Part shown: positions 50,937 through 63,500 of the stretch, piece after piece
Layout of the letters: each line of letters opens with the position of its first letter
Position numbering within the stretch: position 1 is the first letter of the stretch
Assembly: GCF_001522545.3 (NCBI RefSeq)
Contig: NC_031769.1
Coordinates: 11,891,888 to 11,955,887 of the forward strand
Direction: 5' to 3'
DNA: 64,000 nt
DNA from: Parus major
Lineage: Eukaryota; Chordata; Aves; Passeriformes; Paridae
Translations under genes and position numbers: made by a program
The notes under the pieces: model-generated
The model's database searches: none
What the model was told of the DNA's origin: nothing
The model's input: only the letters and a program-made list of their open reading frames with translations

Positions 50937-53699
50937 CAATAGTGGGATAGAGGAGGTTCAAGTTTTTGTTTCAGCTAAAAACTTCTGGCTAACACCTGAT
51001 TTGCTACATTTGCTTAAGGACAGATACACATCTCAGCAGCAGCACTTAAATTTTGAGCACCACAGATATATCTGTAAAATGAAGCATGATATATGTCACC
51101 TGTATCACATCTACAAATCAGGAAATCTTTACTTTTGGATACTTCGTCCATCCACAGAAGTTGATTTTCATTTTAAGTGGTACCTTGAAACATTTTTTTT
51201 TTTTACTAACCACTCCATTCTTAGCATTTTTTGCATACATTTTTGCAACAAGGACAAAAGTGTGTGGGTGTGTTTCACTGGACTTCGGACCAACACTGGT
51301 CTTTATATAGCTCTTGTTCAGTTGGACACTGACACTTTTAAATCTGTGAATTTCAAGGTGCAGGACATGGAAGCAAGGCGCTTGGAGCCAGCCTATTCCA
51401 AAGCTCACCAAAAACACAGGAAAGAGATTTTCACTCAGGCCCTTTTATACCCCTAATTCTAACACTAGCAAAATCCCAATGATTTTTAAGGAGCTGTTGA
51501 AATGTTTAAAATTAGGTTTGTGCTTACTCAGTTGAGGCCTATGGAGGCAGAACACATATACTGGAAGAAATTTTTCCATTAACCTCAAACATTCTTCGCA
51601 TCCCCTCCTCTATAAAAAGGAAAGGAAGAAAAGAATTGAGTAATGCTTAGTGTGACTTTCCTCCTGTGGTTTGCTTTGTTTTTCAGAGACATTCCAGAAA
51701 TGTATTCCAGATGTTTTCAAACCCTTGTAACTTATTTTCCATACTATATATAACCTTTTCTACAATATCTGTTCTCTCTCCTCTTTTATTTCACTGGTTA
51801 CTGTCTCTATCTTTTTCTCTTAGTTGTCTTATTTTTTTTAACTCCAAATTCCAGAGGAGTTAATTTGTATTCTTTCAGAGGTCCCACTTGGAAACATGCA
51901 TTATGTGCTAGAAGACATACTGTTCCACATACTAGTATCTCTTGCTTTATGAAATTATTAATTAAATAATATTTAGTTGCATTAGCTGGATTATCATAAT
52001 TGTAAAGGATATCAAGTTCTTGTTCTCAAAATGCTAAATAGGGTTTGAATATTAAATTGGCATCACATTTAGGCACACATGCTGTCTGATAAAACACAAA
52101 TTACAGTCTTATCCTGTACCTGCACTGTAAAGTGTCTCTAAAAATCTGTCTCTTGTTTAGCTCATTATAAGGCAGTTGCTTAATAATTCCTTCCGTAAAG
52201 GTTGCTTCAGCAATTTTTGGCAGTTTTGTTGTTGAAAAATGCTGTTGTCATGAAACAGAAAGTGGCTGTCAAGCCCTCAGAAGGAGAAAGTAATTTTAGT
52301 GAAGCCCAGGATATTTTTCCAATCATTCAGATGAACTTGGGCAACATTCCTTTCTCCACATGAGCTAAACACGTGAAATTTCACCCTTCTCCTCAGGAGC
52401 TGCTGCTTGGCAATGATGTTTATTCACTCCTTCCTGAGGTTACAGTTCTGCTCCACAGAGCTGATGGGAAACTGCCACTCTCCAGTGTTATTGCTGGAAG
52501 AAAAGCGTATGGGAACGGGCCAGAGCTCCACTGGGGGTTCCAGATGCTCACTGAGAAGAAACAGATTTTTCACAGCCCTGGAGTACCTACTCAGGACTTG
52601 TTAAAACTCTCTTTATTTAGGGTGGTGATATTTTTTCTTGGTTGACTAAGTAAAAATAGCTCACAGCAGTACTTACAACAATATCTGAGCTCCCTTTTCG
52701 TTTAACAGGCAGAGAGCCAAACCTAATAAGGTGTAAATCAGAGCAGCATTGACTTGCATCAACCAAGGATCCTGCCTATCACATTCTAACAAATACAGAT
52801 GGCAAATGTTCATCATAGACATAATTTTAAAAGCTTAAAAGAATAGAAGAAATCACATCATCAAGCTTTTTACTGCAGTTGAGGACTGCCTGAATCCTGA
52901 ATACAGATCTAAGTAGTGCTCCAAATGATGTGGTTCACTAGTGAGTGATACTGACTTTTGGAAAGTCAGAGGACATTCTGCCATTGTTAACAACGTGCTT
53001 ATTCTGTGAGAGAAGAAAATGCTTCAGATGAGAGATGAACTTCCACTAATCTTGAAGTTCTTTGGGATTTGGGATTTAATTATTATTAGCAATTTTATCT
53101 CAATGGCTCATGAAGGGCTCATCTGAGATCGGGAATCCACTGGAGTAGTTCTTGTGCATACGTGGAGCCTTGGCTGCTAAAATCTTAAAATCACTTTAAA
53201 AGACCCACCAACACAAAAACAAACACAAACAAAAAAGCAACAAAACTCAAACCAAAAGCACAGAGAAATATTTTCCCCATTTTACAGGTGAAAAACTCAG
53301 ATAAAGTTATTTGCCAAAGCCTAAGAGAAGACTGTGGGGAGCTCTTTAATCACAAAACCTCCTTTATCTTCTAATTTAACCCCACGCATTTTTGCAATAC
53401 AGAAGGGAATGCTTCATTATAAAATGAATCAGTCCTGAGCAGTTTCAAAATAGAATAGCTTTGCCATGACTTGTCAAAGGCATAGTAAATACGACTCTGT
53501 AAGGAATAGTACACCACTCTGGAAGTTTGCCACCATTATGAGTTTACTTCTGGAATAAAGAAACAAGTTGCCTTTGTTCTAGGATTGAAATGCTCAAATA
53601 TCAGAGCCAACATTTGTAATGTTTGGGAGGAGAGGGGGGAGAAGGGAAGAAGAGCTTTATTTTGCAAATTCTGTTCAAATTGAGAGGTCCAAAAAACTG
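50937..53699. other. Unique non-coding sequence with one long chance-like open frame
   Basis: The frame 50869-51456 (195 codons, plus) is the longest in the window. After its low-complexity start it has no recognisable domain, contains a Phe-run translated from a T-run (near 51192), and an antisense frame of 99 codons overlaps it (51118-51417). I regard it as unproven and probably chance. A slightly GC-richer block at about 52370-52600 has two overlapping plus frames of 65 and 90 codons with no known features. An A/C-rich tract lies at about 53205-53262. Confidence 0.5.
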
Positions 53700-53713
53700 A
53701 AAAAAAAAAAAAA
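53700..53713. repeat. Poly(A) run (14 A)
   Basis: This is a homopolymer A-run in otherwise unique sequence. No retroposon body could be recognised to its left. Confidence 0.95.
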
Positions 53714-53995
53714 GTGCTTAGGTAGTGGGCAGGATGTACCATGAATAACAATGTATCCTGTGGATATTTACTACCAAATCATGTTTAACTGAAAGGAAAG
53801 TGGGAGTCACCATAGCAAGCAATTCCCATCCGATTTCTTAACATGTAAATCAGGAGCACAGAAAGGCCATTTATGGGAGTCTCGGGGAGACAATGGCTTT
53901 CCCAGTGCCAAGTGGTGACATCACACCTCACAAAGGAGAAGGAAGAGGGCTGTAAGTGCACGGTGCCTTGCCAAGAGCTTTGTTTTGTTTCCACA

Positions 53996-54018
53996 GAAGA
54001 AGAAAAAAAAGGCAAGAC

Positions 54019-54049
<31 letters not shown>

Positions 54050-54078
54050 GAAGAAAAAAAAAGAAAGAAAAGAAAGTA
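53996..54078. repeat. A-rich tract with 29-A run
   Basis: AGAAGAAGAAAAAAAAGG is followed by a pure A-run (54019-54047) and then AAGAAAGAAAAGAAAG-like purine sequence. A roughly 80-base unique stretch upstream is not recognisable as a SINE or LINE end, so the tract is either an expanded poly(A) tail of an old insertion or a simple repeat. Lys-rich and Phe-rich frames across it are artefacts. Confidence 0.95.
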
Positions 54079-56217
54079 GCAATTTTTCTCAAGAATATAA
54101 CATTACAGAGAGAAAAAACACAAACTTTCAAAGAAGTCAACACGTGACTCATGGAATGTACTTTGCAGCTCTTATGGTGATTTCAATAGCACTTGTGTAA
54201 AATCAGAACTAATTTTGCATTTACCGTATCCAAGCAAAATGAATGCAAACACAAACACACACACACTCAGCCATGCACCAACACACCCTCAGAGATGAAC
54301 CCAAGAAATGCCCTTTGTGAGCTGTGGTGCTGAGTGTTTCTCAACTCTAATGCCAACTCCAGCTGTATTTTGTAAACTAAACTCTGAAACATTATTCCTC
54401 TTGAAGTAATGAGGAAATACATGAATGGTTTGGTATTTATGTCTTCTAAGGAAGCTGGAATTGTTAATTTAGTGTATAAAACTCAAGATTTGAAGAAATT
54501 ATGTATTTACAGCACCTATCTCCTAAGTAGATTTGGGTCTTAATCACTTTTAATGTCAGAAATCTCAAACGATTGGTTTTTTTTCTTTCTGCATCTTACA
54601 AATGGTGTAAATATATTCCACTATTGGAACAGAAAGGAAAGAGCTGGAAATTTCAAGTCCTCTGATTCATAGAAATAAGGGGAAAAAAGGGTTATTTTTG
54701 AATTTGCAGGAGCCAACACTTCTTTTCAGTTCTGTGGTGACTTACCTGGTATCATATGTTAGAGAATCCCACAGCAATGATTTCCTGTGCCATACATGTG
54801 ACATTTTAATTCCTAAGAGTGTGGACTCTTGCAATAGACAGTATATTTTGCTGATACCTAAGATTTTTGGTAAGAAAAAAACACATATGTTTTTTTCCTA
54901 AAAATATACTTTTGGTACCATATGATTTTGAAAGGCTTTATTCCATTTATGACTTGTATAGTGCTGGCAACACAGAAGTAGCAAGGCCCTCTTTTTCCCC
55001 AAACATTAAAGCATAATAAAGGTCTTCACTGTGATTCCATTCCCAGTAAGAGCAAAGATAAAATTAAACACAGAGAGAAGTGTACCAGAATGTTTCCCAA
55101 GTGATATTTTTTATGACTTAAAAAAAATAATAAAAAACACCAGAAAACAAAGAAAAACAACAACAACAAAAGCAGCCAGCCCAAAGAACCCTAAACAAGC
55201 ACCAAAACCACCTCATGCTTTATATACATATTAATTATTTTAATTGTGTGCTGTTCATTTCACAGTTAAGGACAAGAAGCACCACGAGACAGATGGAGAA
55301 CTGAGCCTCTTAAAGGCTTTTGTAAAAGCCAGCTTTTGTTCAAATCTTCCTCTGGTTAAAGAAAGTTGATACTGAGGGAGTGATCCAAAATTGCACTTAA
55401 TGAGCAAAAGTGCAACTCTGGTAGAACTTGTATATCTTCATTTGTGAGAGAGACATCCAAAATCATCCTTCCAAATCCACTTTAGGGCCTGAGAGACTAT
55501 CAGTGTTCACACATCCACAGGTGCCTCCATTTCTGCTGCTGCTTTTCCACACAATTCCTAGTGAGTTTATAGGGCAAGATAGAACCATACTCCTGAATCA
55601 TTGATTTGCTGGATGTGCTTAATACATGCCTAAAATGCAGAGTCCTCCAAATTTGAGTCAAGGAACCTGAGAAGAAAAGTATGCTACCTACTTAAATGGA
55701 CCTTGGTCTGAAAGTTAAAGCACATGGCAATATCTCCAATATTTGAATTTCTAATGACTCAGTAGAAAATAGCTTTAAACGAAAGCCTTGTCAAGAAATT
55801 TAAAATCAAACTCAGAGCCACATTAAAAAATGTTAAATTAGGGAGCAGCACCGCTGAATCTGGAATTTAGACCTGTTTGTGCTTTATTTAGCCTCAAACT
55901 GCAAGTAAGCCAGAAGTCTTAGAAATTGATGGTGCAGCTTCTGGAGAATTTTAGATTTATGGAAAGGTAAAATAAGCAATGTAAAATGAGGGAAGGAGTA
56001 AGCCACACAGGGGAAATAGCAGGATGCACGTCTCCAGTGGAGAACAGTACATTTTAAACTACAGTGGTATCCTAAGATGCCTCCAGTCACATGGGAATAT
56101 CACTTCAGTCACACACAATGGAGAGCAGGGTGACAGCCTTCTCCACATCTCCAAGAAAAGAAAGGTAAACAAAATTTCTGCATTTATTTTGTTGTGCCTC
56201 GGGTTTTTCCCCCCAAG
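54079..56217. other. Unique non-coding sequence with small simple repeats
   Basis: Contents include a short (CA)n-like stretch near 54247-54268 and an A/C-rich tract at about 55119-55215 with CAACAACAAC units. No gene is recognised. The stretch ends in the polypyrimidine run GGGTTTTTCCCCCCAAG that forms the acceptor of the exon candidate. Confidence 0.6.
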
Positions 56218-56360
56218 AAGGTCTCAGGCAGCAGCTACAGCAGATTGAGATGGCTGAGCATCAGAGCATGATACAGCCAGAACCAATGGATTTGTCAATG
56301 TCTGATAACAGTACTCTCAAAAGAAGACAGGCCTATAAAATAACACTGGCAACCTTAACA
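56218..56360 (+). CDS. Candidate protein-coding exon, gene not identified (PxDLS-type motif)
   Basis: A 143-base block is preceded by a good acceptor (TTTTTCCCCCCAAG, AG at 56216-56217) and followed by a good donor (ACA|GTATGT, GT at 56361-56362). One frame is open throughout: two leading bases, then 47 codons ending exactly at the donor in phase 0. Residues of note are a Gln-rich start (LRQQLQQ), then Met in a favourable GAG-ATG-G context at 56250 (start of MAEHQSM), EPMDLSMSD, and a basic stretch KRRQAYK before a hydrophobic-leaning ITLATLT. EPMDLS fits the PxDLS pattern used by transcriptional repressors to bind CtBP, and resembles the Glu-Pro-x-Asp-Leu-Ser context of KLF3/8/12-type factors. 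Alternatively the basic stretch plus hydrophobic end could mark the border of a membrane segment if the Met is a start. I could not name the gene or find matching neighbouring exons. A chance open block of this size is not excluded, but its residue mix is unlike the AT-driven frames around it. Confidence 0.4.
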
Positions 56361-59300
56361 GTATGTATACAGAGCAGATAAATTAGTGAGGAAATGTTTA
56401 TGTGTTTATGTGTACAAGGTATTTTCTCTCGTTTTTATAGTTTATTACTATAATAATTATTAACTGATAAGGAAAGATGTAGGCAGCTGTATCTTTAACA
56501 GATTCTGGAGAAAAGTATTTGATAGTGGTTGTTATGACATGTGGAGAGCCATGTTATGCAATAGAGAGCACTGTTTAAAATTTAAACATTAAATATAATG
56601 AACTCCTGTCAGGTTCCTTGGCTATGAATGATTTCTGAATAACAAAATGTGGGTGATATAATTTCAGATTTGAACTTGCTGTGATATCTCAAGTTCACAT
56701 GTACCTTTCTCCACCATCTCTATTCATGAAGAAACTAACATTTTTAGAAACAGGGCTCATGGGTGACTGGAAGATTTAAATCAAAATTTGAGTATATATT
56801 TCAGAGTCTGTGTATATACAAAAAAAAAACCCCATTCTGACTTGAGAACTTCGTAAAATGTGAACATCAAGGGAAGTAACACTGCACATTGTCAAAGCAA
56901 ACTACATTTGTAGTACATCCTGTACTACATCCTGTACATCCCAATATCTCCTTACCATGGAATATTTATAATATTCACCATTTGGGTTTAAATTTCTCTC
57001 GGGGTAGTGTTTTCACTCCATTTATCCTCTCCTATGTTTTACCTTTAAGTAGTAATACTATTTCTCTATGAAACCTCTGTGTAAATGATGAAACTGAAAT
57101 TGCTTTACCTGAATGCTAATTATATTGGATATTGATTCCATAATTATCCTTCAGTGTAAAGGATATAAATGGTCAACTTTGAATTTAGTGAACATAAATA
57201 GGGCCAAACACCTCCCTGAAATTTTCTGTGGAGGGTCAAATCCCAAATGTTTCTTAGTACTAATTTTGACATTTATTGTACTACTTCCATTTATAATAAG
57301 ATGAATTGAAATTAATTATTCTTTTTATTTTGTTTTAATAATGAATGTTAAAAATCTTAATGCATTTTATGTCAATAAAGGAAAAACATGATATTCAAAA
57401 TTTAGACATAGCATCAGAGTTTATTTGTTTGGAAACTTTGTAAGAGGGAGTAGAAAAATAGAAAGCTGAACTGTCACAAAGGCATTGTAATTTGAGATGT
57501 TCCTGGACATTTGTTAGAAAACTGCAAACAGGATGCAGTATTCTGTAAACTTAGAAGCTGTATTTTAAAGACTCCTGTTACACAGCTCAGTGATTTAACA
57601 TAGTTAAATTAAGGTAGTAAATTAAAGCAGACACAGAAGGGTAGAATAAGGAATATTAAAAATTTACATCATCTTGGAGTATTTATCCCCACACAGTGTG
57701 TTTTCAGTAACTTTAAATAACTACTTTGGCAGTTACACTTTCCCTGCTGAGTATGAGGTATTTGAAACTCATTTACTGTTGTGTTTTGTGGATTTCCATA
57801 GATAACAGGCATAATTCTAAGTTACTAAAAATACCACCAACTGGCTGTCATGCGAGTTTCTGAAAAGCCGTAATAAATGTCTCTTATCTGTTTCCATATG
57901 AACCTTGGGCTGCACATTATTTTCCTCACTGTGACCTCACTAATTCTCCCTGTCCAGAATTTAATAGGCAGTGACTCTGAACATCCCTGGGGGTTCCAAG
58001 TTTGCATGACAGGAAACTTGCTGACACTGTGCTCTCCTCTTGACGGGTGCTACACTGCAGCACTCTCTCAAACACTGCCCATTTCAGTACAAACAGAAAA
58101 TGTGCTGCACACTGCTGGAGATGGTCAGCAACTCATCATGTCAGGTGCATGGAGAAATATCTAGGTAACTTAAGAACAATATACACTGGGCTGAAAATGC
58201 AGCATTTGAAATCTGTTCATTATTTCGGAATGTGTATTTTTTTTTTAATACACAGGCTTCACCAGATAGTGGATGGAGCATCATCATTCATGTTTCAATG
58301 GCAAAGAAACAACAAAGAAATGAGCTCGGGAAAAAATGACCAAAGTCAGCCAGAAAACCATGAACAAGTCTGAAAATAACATTCCTCAGCACAATAGTGA
58401 CCAGACCAGTAAGTTTAAATGGTAAATTCTAGGTGAAACCTGAACCCCAGCTACATTTTCCTAAACCTCGCCAGTGTCACAGGCAACAAATCTTTTTCAA
58501 AGAGGTCTTGTATCTTATTCCAGTCCCTGAGGCACTCTGCTGAACATCGAGGTGCATGGGGACAACACTGTAATTCCCACTTAGATGGTGACATGTGGTT
58601 ACAGAAAGATCTGATGCATGGTATCACTGTCCCCTTGACCAAAATAAAGATAAAATGGATAGGCCAATTCTAAACCATATTACCTCTTTCTGCTTCTACA
58701 GCAGTCTTTTTTTCTGCCATGATTCTTCACAGAAATGAGCAAAGTCAAGGTTAATTTGGCCCTCCAAAAACACCATATTAAATGTGTGACACAGCACAAC
58801 CACGTAGTGACTCTTGGACTGTAATCCTTTCCAAAATGAACTCTCCCAGCCAGTTCAAGGACACAGACCCATAGAACACTATTCTGGTTAAATCGAGCTG
58901 TACTGCTAGTGCACTGAAGAAAAAAGTTATTGTTTCAACAAGCCTGAGTTTAATATCTTTCCTGAAGGGTAAATATATATTAATACATGTATCTCAAAGA
59001 ATGAAATGAGTAAATTAACCCCTAGCATTGATGAGATCTGCTACAGGTAGTGAACCAAGTTCCTCAAAAGCTCTTTGAGAAGCCTTTTCTCATTTCCTGT
59101 CATTTTAAAAGAAATAAAAGTCTGTGCTCTGTATTGCTTTTTCTTTAGGTAAACACATTTTTATTTGGCCATAAAGAAATCTCCTCTTGCCATTTTTCCC
59201 CGCTGTGAACAGCAGCCTATCAAAAAAATAAAACCTTAAAGGTCACACTGGAAGCAAGATATATATTACAATTTCAGATACAAGTCTCAAAGACCTGAGA

Positions 59301-60425
59301 AATGCTTCATTCAGATGCATAAAAGCTAAAACACAAAGAAAGGAACTGCAATTTGTTGATATTAAATCTGTCTTCAACCATCCAAATAATTATTTTAAAT
59401 AAAGGGTTTATCTTGCAATGTTAACTACACAGTATGCCTAGATTAAGCCAATTGAGTTTTGATGATTCAGTGAGACTACTTGCACTTTCAAAGGTGGAGG
59501 AAGATTTTATAAGTTATTTTTAAAAAGGAAGGAAAATAACTCCACTTGTTAAAATACACAAAGTTTATATTTCCCTGAGCTTTATCAGTAGATATGGTCT
59601 CTGAGCCTCTGAGGCACAGCAATGTTTTTAGCGATTTATTTTCTACAGATGAAGTGACCACACACATCTACAGGTGAATTTACATGGGTTTCACTCAGAA
59701 GTAGCTGCAATTTGTGTGGCTCACTTCAAATTAGCAGTGAAACAATCAGCTCAGGACTGTGACAGCCTCCAGCCCTGGGTACAGATGGTCTTCACTTCTG
59801 AGCCCCTTTATCCCAGAAGGTAAGCATGGCACTATGAATTGTTTTCCTTCACTGCTGAAACACCCAAGCCACAGTGAATTTCAGGCTTCTAACCTGGTTG
59901 AGACTGGTGAGATTTTCTCCCACAGAAAGATAGGAAGCCCTAAAGAATAGATATAATAGTGTAGTTGAAGCACTAGCAAGCATTTTTTGCCCACAATGTT
60001 AAAGAACAGGATCTGTTGAAAAATGGATCACACTCACATTCATCTCATTTCTCTTATCTGGGCTGCCTTTCTTCTCGTGGTATGAAAGGGTTTCCATGGA
60101 GTTGGTGTTCATGGTGCAAATTAAACACAATGACCTTTTCAAATCCTTTTCTACCTCAAATGTCCACACAGGTGGCATTACTACACTCACTGATGCTGGC
60201 AACAAGAGGGAGGGGATCGAGCCCTGAAGAGACCAGCAAGAATAAACAGAGCACAGGACTTCTGTGATTGAAGTACTGAGTATCAGAGCACTTATTTAGC
60301 TTTTCTTAACTTCAGTATTCAGCTGCAGGTTTTAATTTTATCTTCTACTCTAAGTTCATTTCAAGTATATTAAAAATGCACTAATAGAAAAGGATCATAA
60401 ATGAAAAGAAAGAGGAAGCAAACAT
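56361..60425. other. Non-coding sequence, would be intron if the 56.2 kb exon is real
   Basis: It contains a 12-bp tandem duplication of TACATCCTGTAC (56914-56925 and 56926-56937), an A-run near 56820-56829, and two weaker exon-like blocks (58256-58408 and 59674-59819) described under findings. No repeat family is recognised. Confidence 0.5.
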
Positions 60426-60545
60426 TCTATATATAATTATCATTACTATATATGGATAAAATGATATATAAACATATATGTAATTACATATATAAATAAA
60501 ATAAGAAGCACTTCTTTTATCAATAATATTGGTAATATAATAATA
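60426..60545. repeat. AT-rich tract with TATATA runs
   Basis: Roughly 120 bases consist almost wholly of A and T, with many ATATAT words and TATATAATTATCATTACTAT-like sequence. The Tyr/Ile-rich minus-strand frame over it is a composition artefact. Confidence 0.8.
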
Positions 60546-63500
60546 ACAAAAGGATATGAGATTCCATAGGCTAGTGATTAACAAATCTAACTTAAAACAG
60601 GATTTGTTATGTTTCTAGGAGTGCTGTAGAATTCTCTATCCCTTCTCTGGTTCCAGAAGGCTTCAACAAATGGTGTGACATGCACAAGGCCAAAATCTGG
60701 AACCAAGGACCTCTCACCATGGGATGAGAACAAAAAAAAAACCTCTTGGCACTTTTTTTTATGTCTATTTGCCTTCATGTCAGGAATATTTTATTCAGTT
60801 CCATGGGAAAAAAAAAAAAAAAAAAGCTGAAAAAATTTTTCAAGGATTCCAATTTGTCCCTTGTGATTCTCAGCCTAGCACTTTTTATCTGACTTGGATT
60901 AGTGAACTAGTGTCTATTGGTGTCTCTCCACCAGCTTTTTAATTCAGATCTAGTGCAGATTTGTGGAAGTAAATCCCTCTCTTTTGCTCCAATCTCACTT
61001 GGGTACACTTAGATACATCTAAAGTCATTTATTTTATAAGGCTACATCAGCTGGACAGAAAAGGTAACAGTTCCAAGCAGAAGAGGGAGGAAGGGGAATG
61101 GAGGAGGGAAATTCAACCAGAAAAATGCCTTCAAAGTAATAAACCTTCCTCAGTGAGCTAAGAAAATGTCTTCTTCAATGTCCAACAGCACATACCTCAA
61201 GACTGGGAATATATGAATAATGTATCCTTCAAATTAAAAAAAAAACTACATAGGGTTCTTGGAAAGAGACTTGGTCAACAATTTTCATAGGGATAGGCAA
61301 AGGTATGATTTACCTCCATTCTCTACTCCTGACAATATTTTGTGTACAGCTTCTCCCCCACTACCCAGGGATTAAAGCCAGAGAAAACAGAATGAAAACA
61401 CAAAGATAAGAAAAAGACAGTGGCTTTGATACCTCCTGAGTGTTATTTTGCTTCATGTGTTTGGGAAAATCGAGTGCCACAAAAAATAGATGATGAATTA
61501 AAAAACCCAACAGTAAAAAACATTAGATGAAAGACTTCCTGATCTTCACTCAAACTTCTGCCTGAAAAATAATGTTTAATCTCTCCTTATTAATAAAAAG
61601 ACAGAGTAAGCAAAACACTGTCCCTGGAGCAACATTTACAGTATGTTTTATAATGCTTCATCAAGTGTGGTCTCAGAGAATGGACATTGTATCCAGAGCT
61701 AAGCAATTTCTTGCCTTCTTTGTCTGTATATAATTTATTTAGCATGGAAATGTTGATGGCAGTGTCTAAACCTTATCTACTTGTCACATCACCAACAACT
61801 GATATAGTGGCATATTAAAGCAACAGTGCCATCAACCAAAGAAAAATTAAAGAAAAATTAAAGATATAAAGGTAGGGCTTTTTCTTCCTGGAAAAGGAAG
61901 AGGTACTATCTGAAGCAAGAATCTAGTCTCATGCTATTTATTCATAAAAAGAAACTCACTCCTGTGGTGGAAGGTGAACTTCACAATTTCTGCATTTTAA
62001 GTCTCTTCTCTACACAACAAAGATTAATATGTAAGAAAATAAAATCTTCAGATAAAGGATCTCTGCCAGTTGGCAGTGACACACTAAACTTGAGACTTTC
62101 AGAAGTCTTTCAGAAGTTATTAAAAACAACAAGAAAAGGAAACTGCTCATTTTAGATTCTCCTATTTGTTAAAGTGGCTGTTCAGAGGCTGAGCTGGGTG
62201 TGAATTGCTACGGTTGAGGTCATTCTATTTTGAGGGCAACATTTTCTGAAGACAAAGTAGTTTCTGAAAGTGTAAACTGTTTTTTCTCACCTTGGTGGGA
62301 TATTAGCTAGGAACTCTTATCATGATCAGTCTAGAGTCAACATTGTTAGGTGCATTTTTCCCATCCCAGAAAAATAAAGGGATTTTGGTTTCCTACGAAA
62401 AAACACAGTGGTGGAAGAGGGACTACCACATTAGAAAACCTTCTCAATCTCCCCTGGGTATTGCCTCATATTTATAGTGCCATCAAGAGACGAGTTTGTG
62501 AAGGCCAGGGTTTGGGAAGGCACTCTTTTATTTGGTTGGTTTTTGTAATTCTTTATTTTCCCAAACAATTTAACCTTGAGGCACCGTTTAAAGGATAACC
62601 AACATTTGTCTCTTTCCTAAGCCAAATGAATATTCACAACTGGAAACAAAAGAGCACAGAGGATTAACTGAGAAACAGCCTTTTAAATGATGAATGATGA
62701 AGAAATAAGGAATGATAAGAATAGCTATGAATGAGCTGCTCAGCTTCACAATGTAATTGAGAAGTGTTTAAACTAGTCAGAGATCTACTGTCACCGTTTT
62801 TAAAAGGTGAGGTTACAAAAAATGGGACAGAAAGCTACAGATGTATCTTCAGGCAGTTTAAGAAGAGTAACAAGGGAAACTGCTATTCTTGGGGACTGGG
62901 AACAAACACAGTATATTACCTTTCCCATAAAATGTCAAACTCACTGGAAGCCAAGAGGTGCATCTATTTATCCATGGTGTAAAGTCAGAGTAGTCTATGG
63001 AGTAGTATTAAAAATTAATATAGCCCATTTCAATGCTACGGCTTTGATTTGTAGGTGGGCAGTACATTTTAACATATGTTTAATCTAATTGAAAATGTAA
63101 ATGTTTCAAAGGATGACAGAGCAACTCCAGGGGCAGCTGTTGGTCCTTATATGGTTTTGTTGTAGAATCATAAAATCAAATAATTATAGCTTAGTTATAA
63201 AATTCTGCATGATCTGAAACAAGTCATTCATTTTGTTTCACTGTTGATTTCTCCATCTGTGCAAAGGAAATCATGATGCACAAAGAGGGTGGTGAGACTG
63301 GACTCCTTCAGTTTGAAACTGTAAAATCAAATCTCTTGAGAAAAATTAATTTATTGGACTGAGTTTTCTATAGTAATATATAATATTAAAAGTTATTAAA
63401 TATAAAAAATTATAAAGCAATATTGCTTTTAAGTAATATTTATATTAAGGTATATAAGGTATTTTTTATCTAGAAATTTTGATGCTGCAAGTTGATCTGC

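Noticed and set aside
63160..63240. Possible eroded CR1 tail (GTAGAATCATAAAATC)
   Set aside because: It resembles the antisense octamer repeats, but the body that should follow is not convincingly recognisable.
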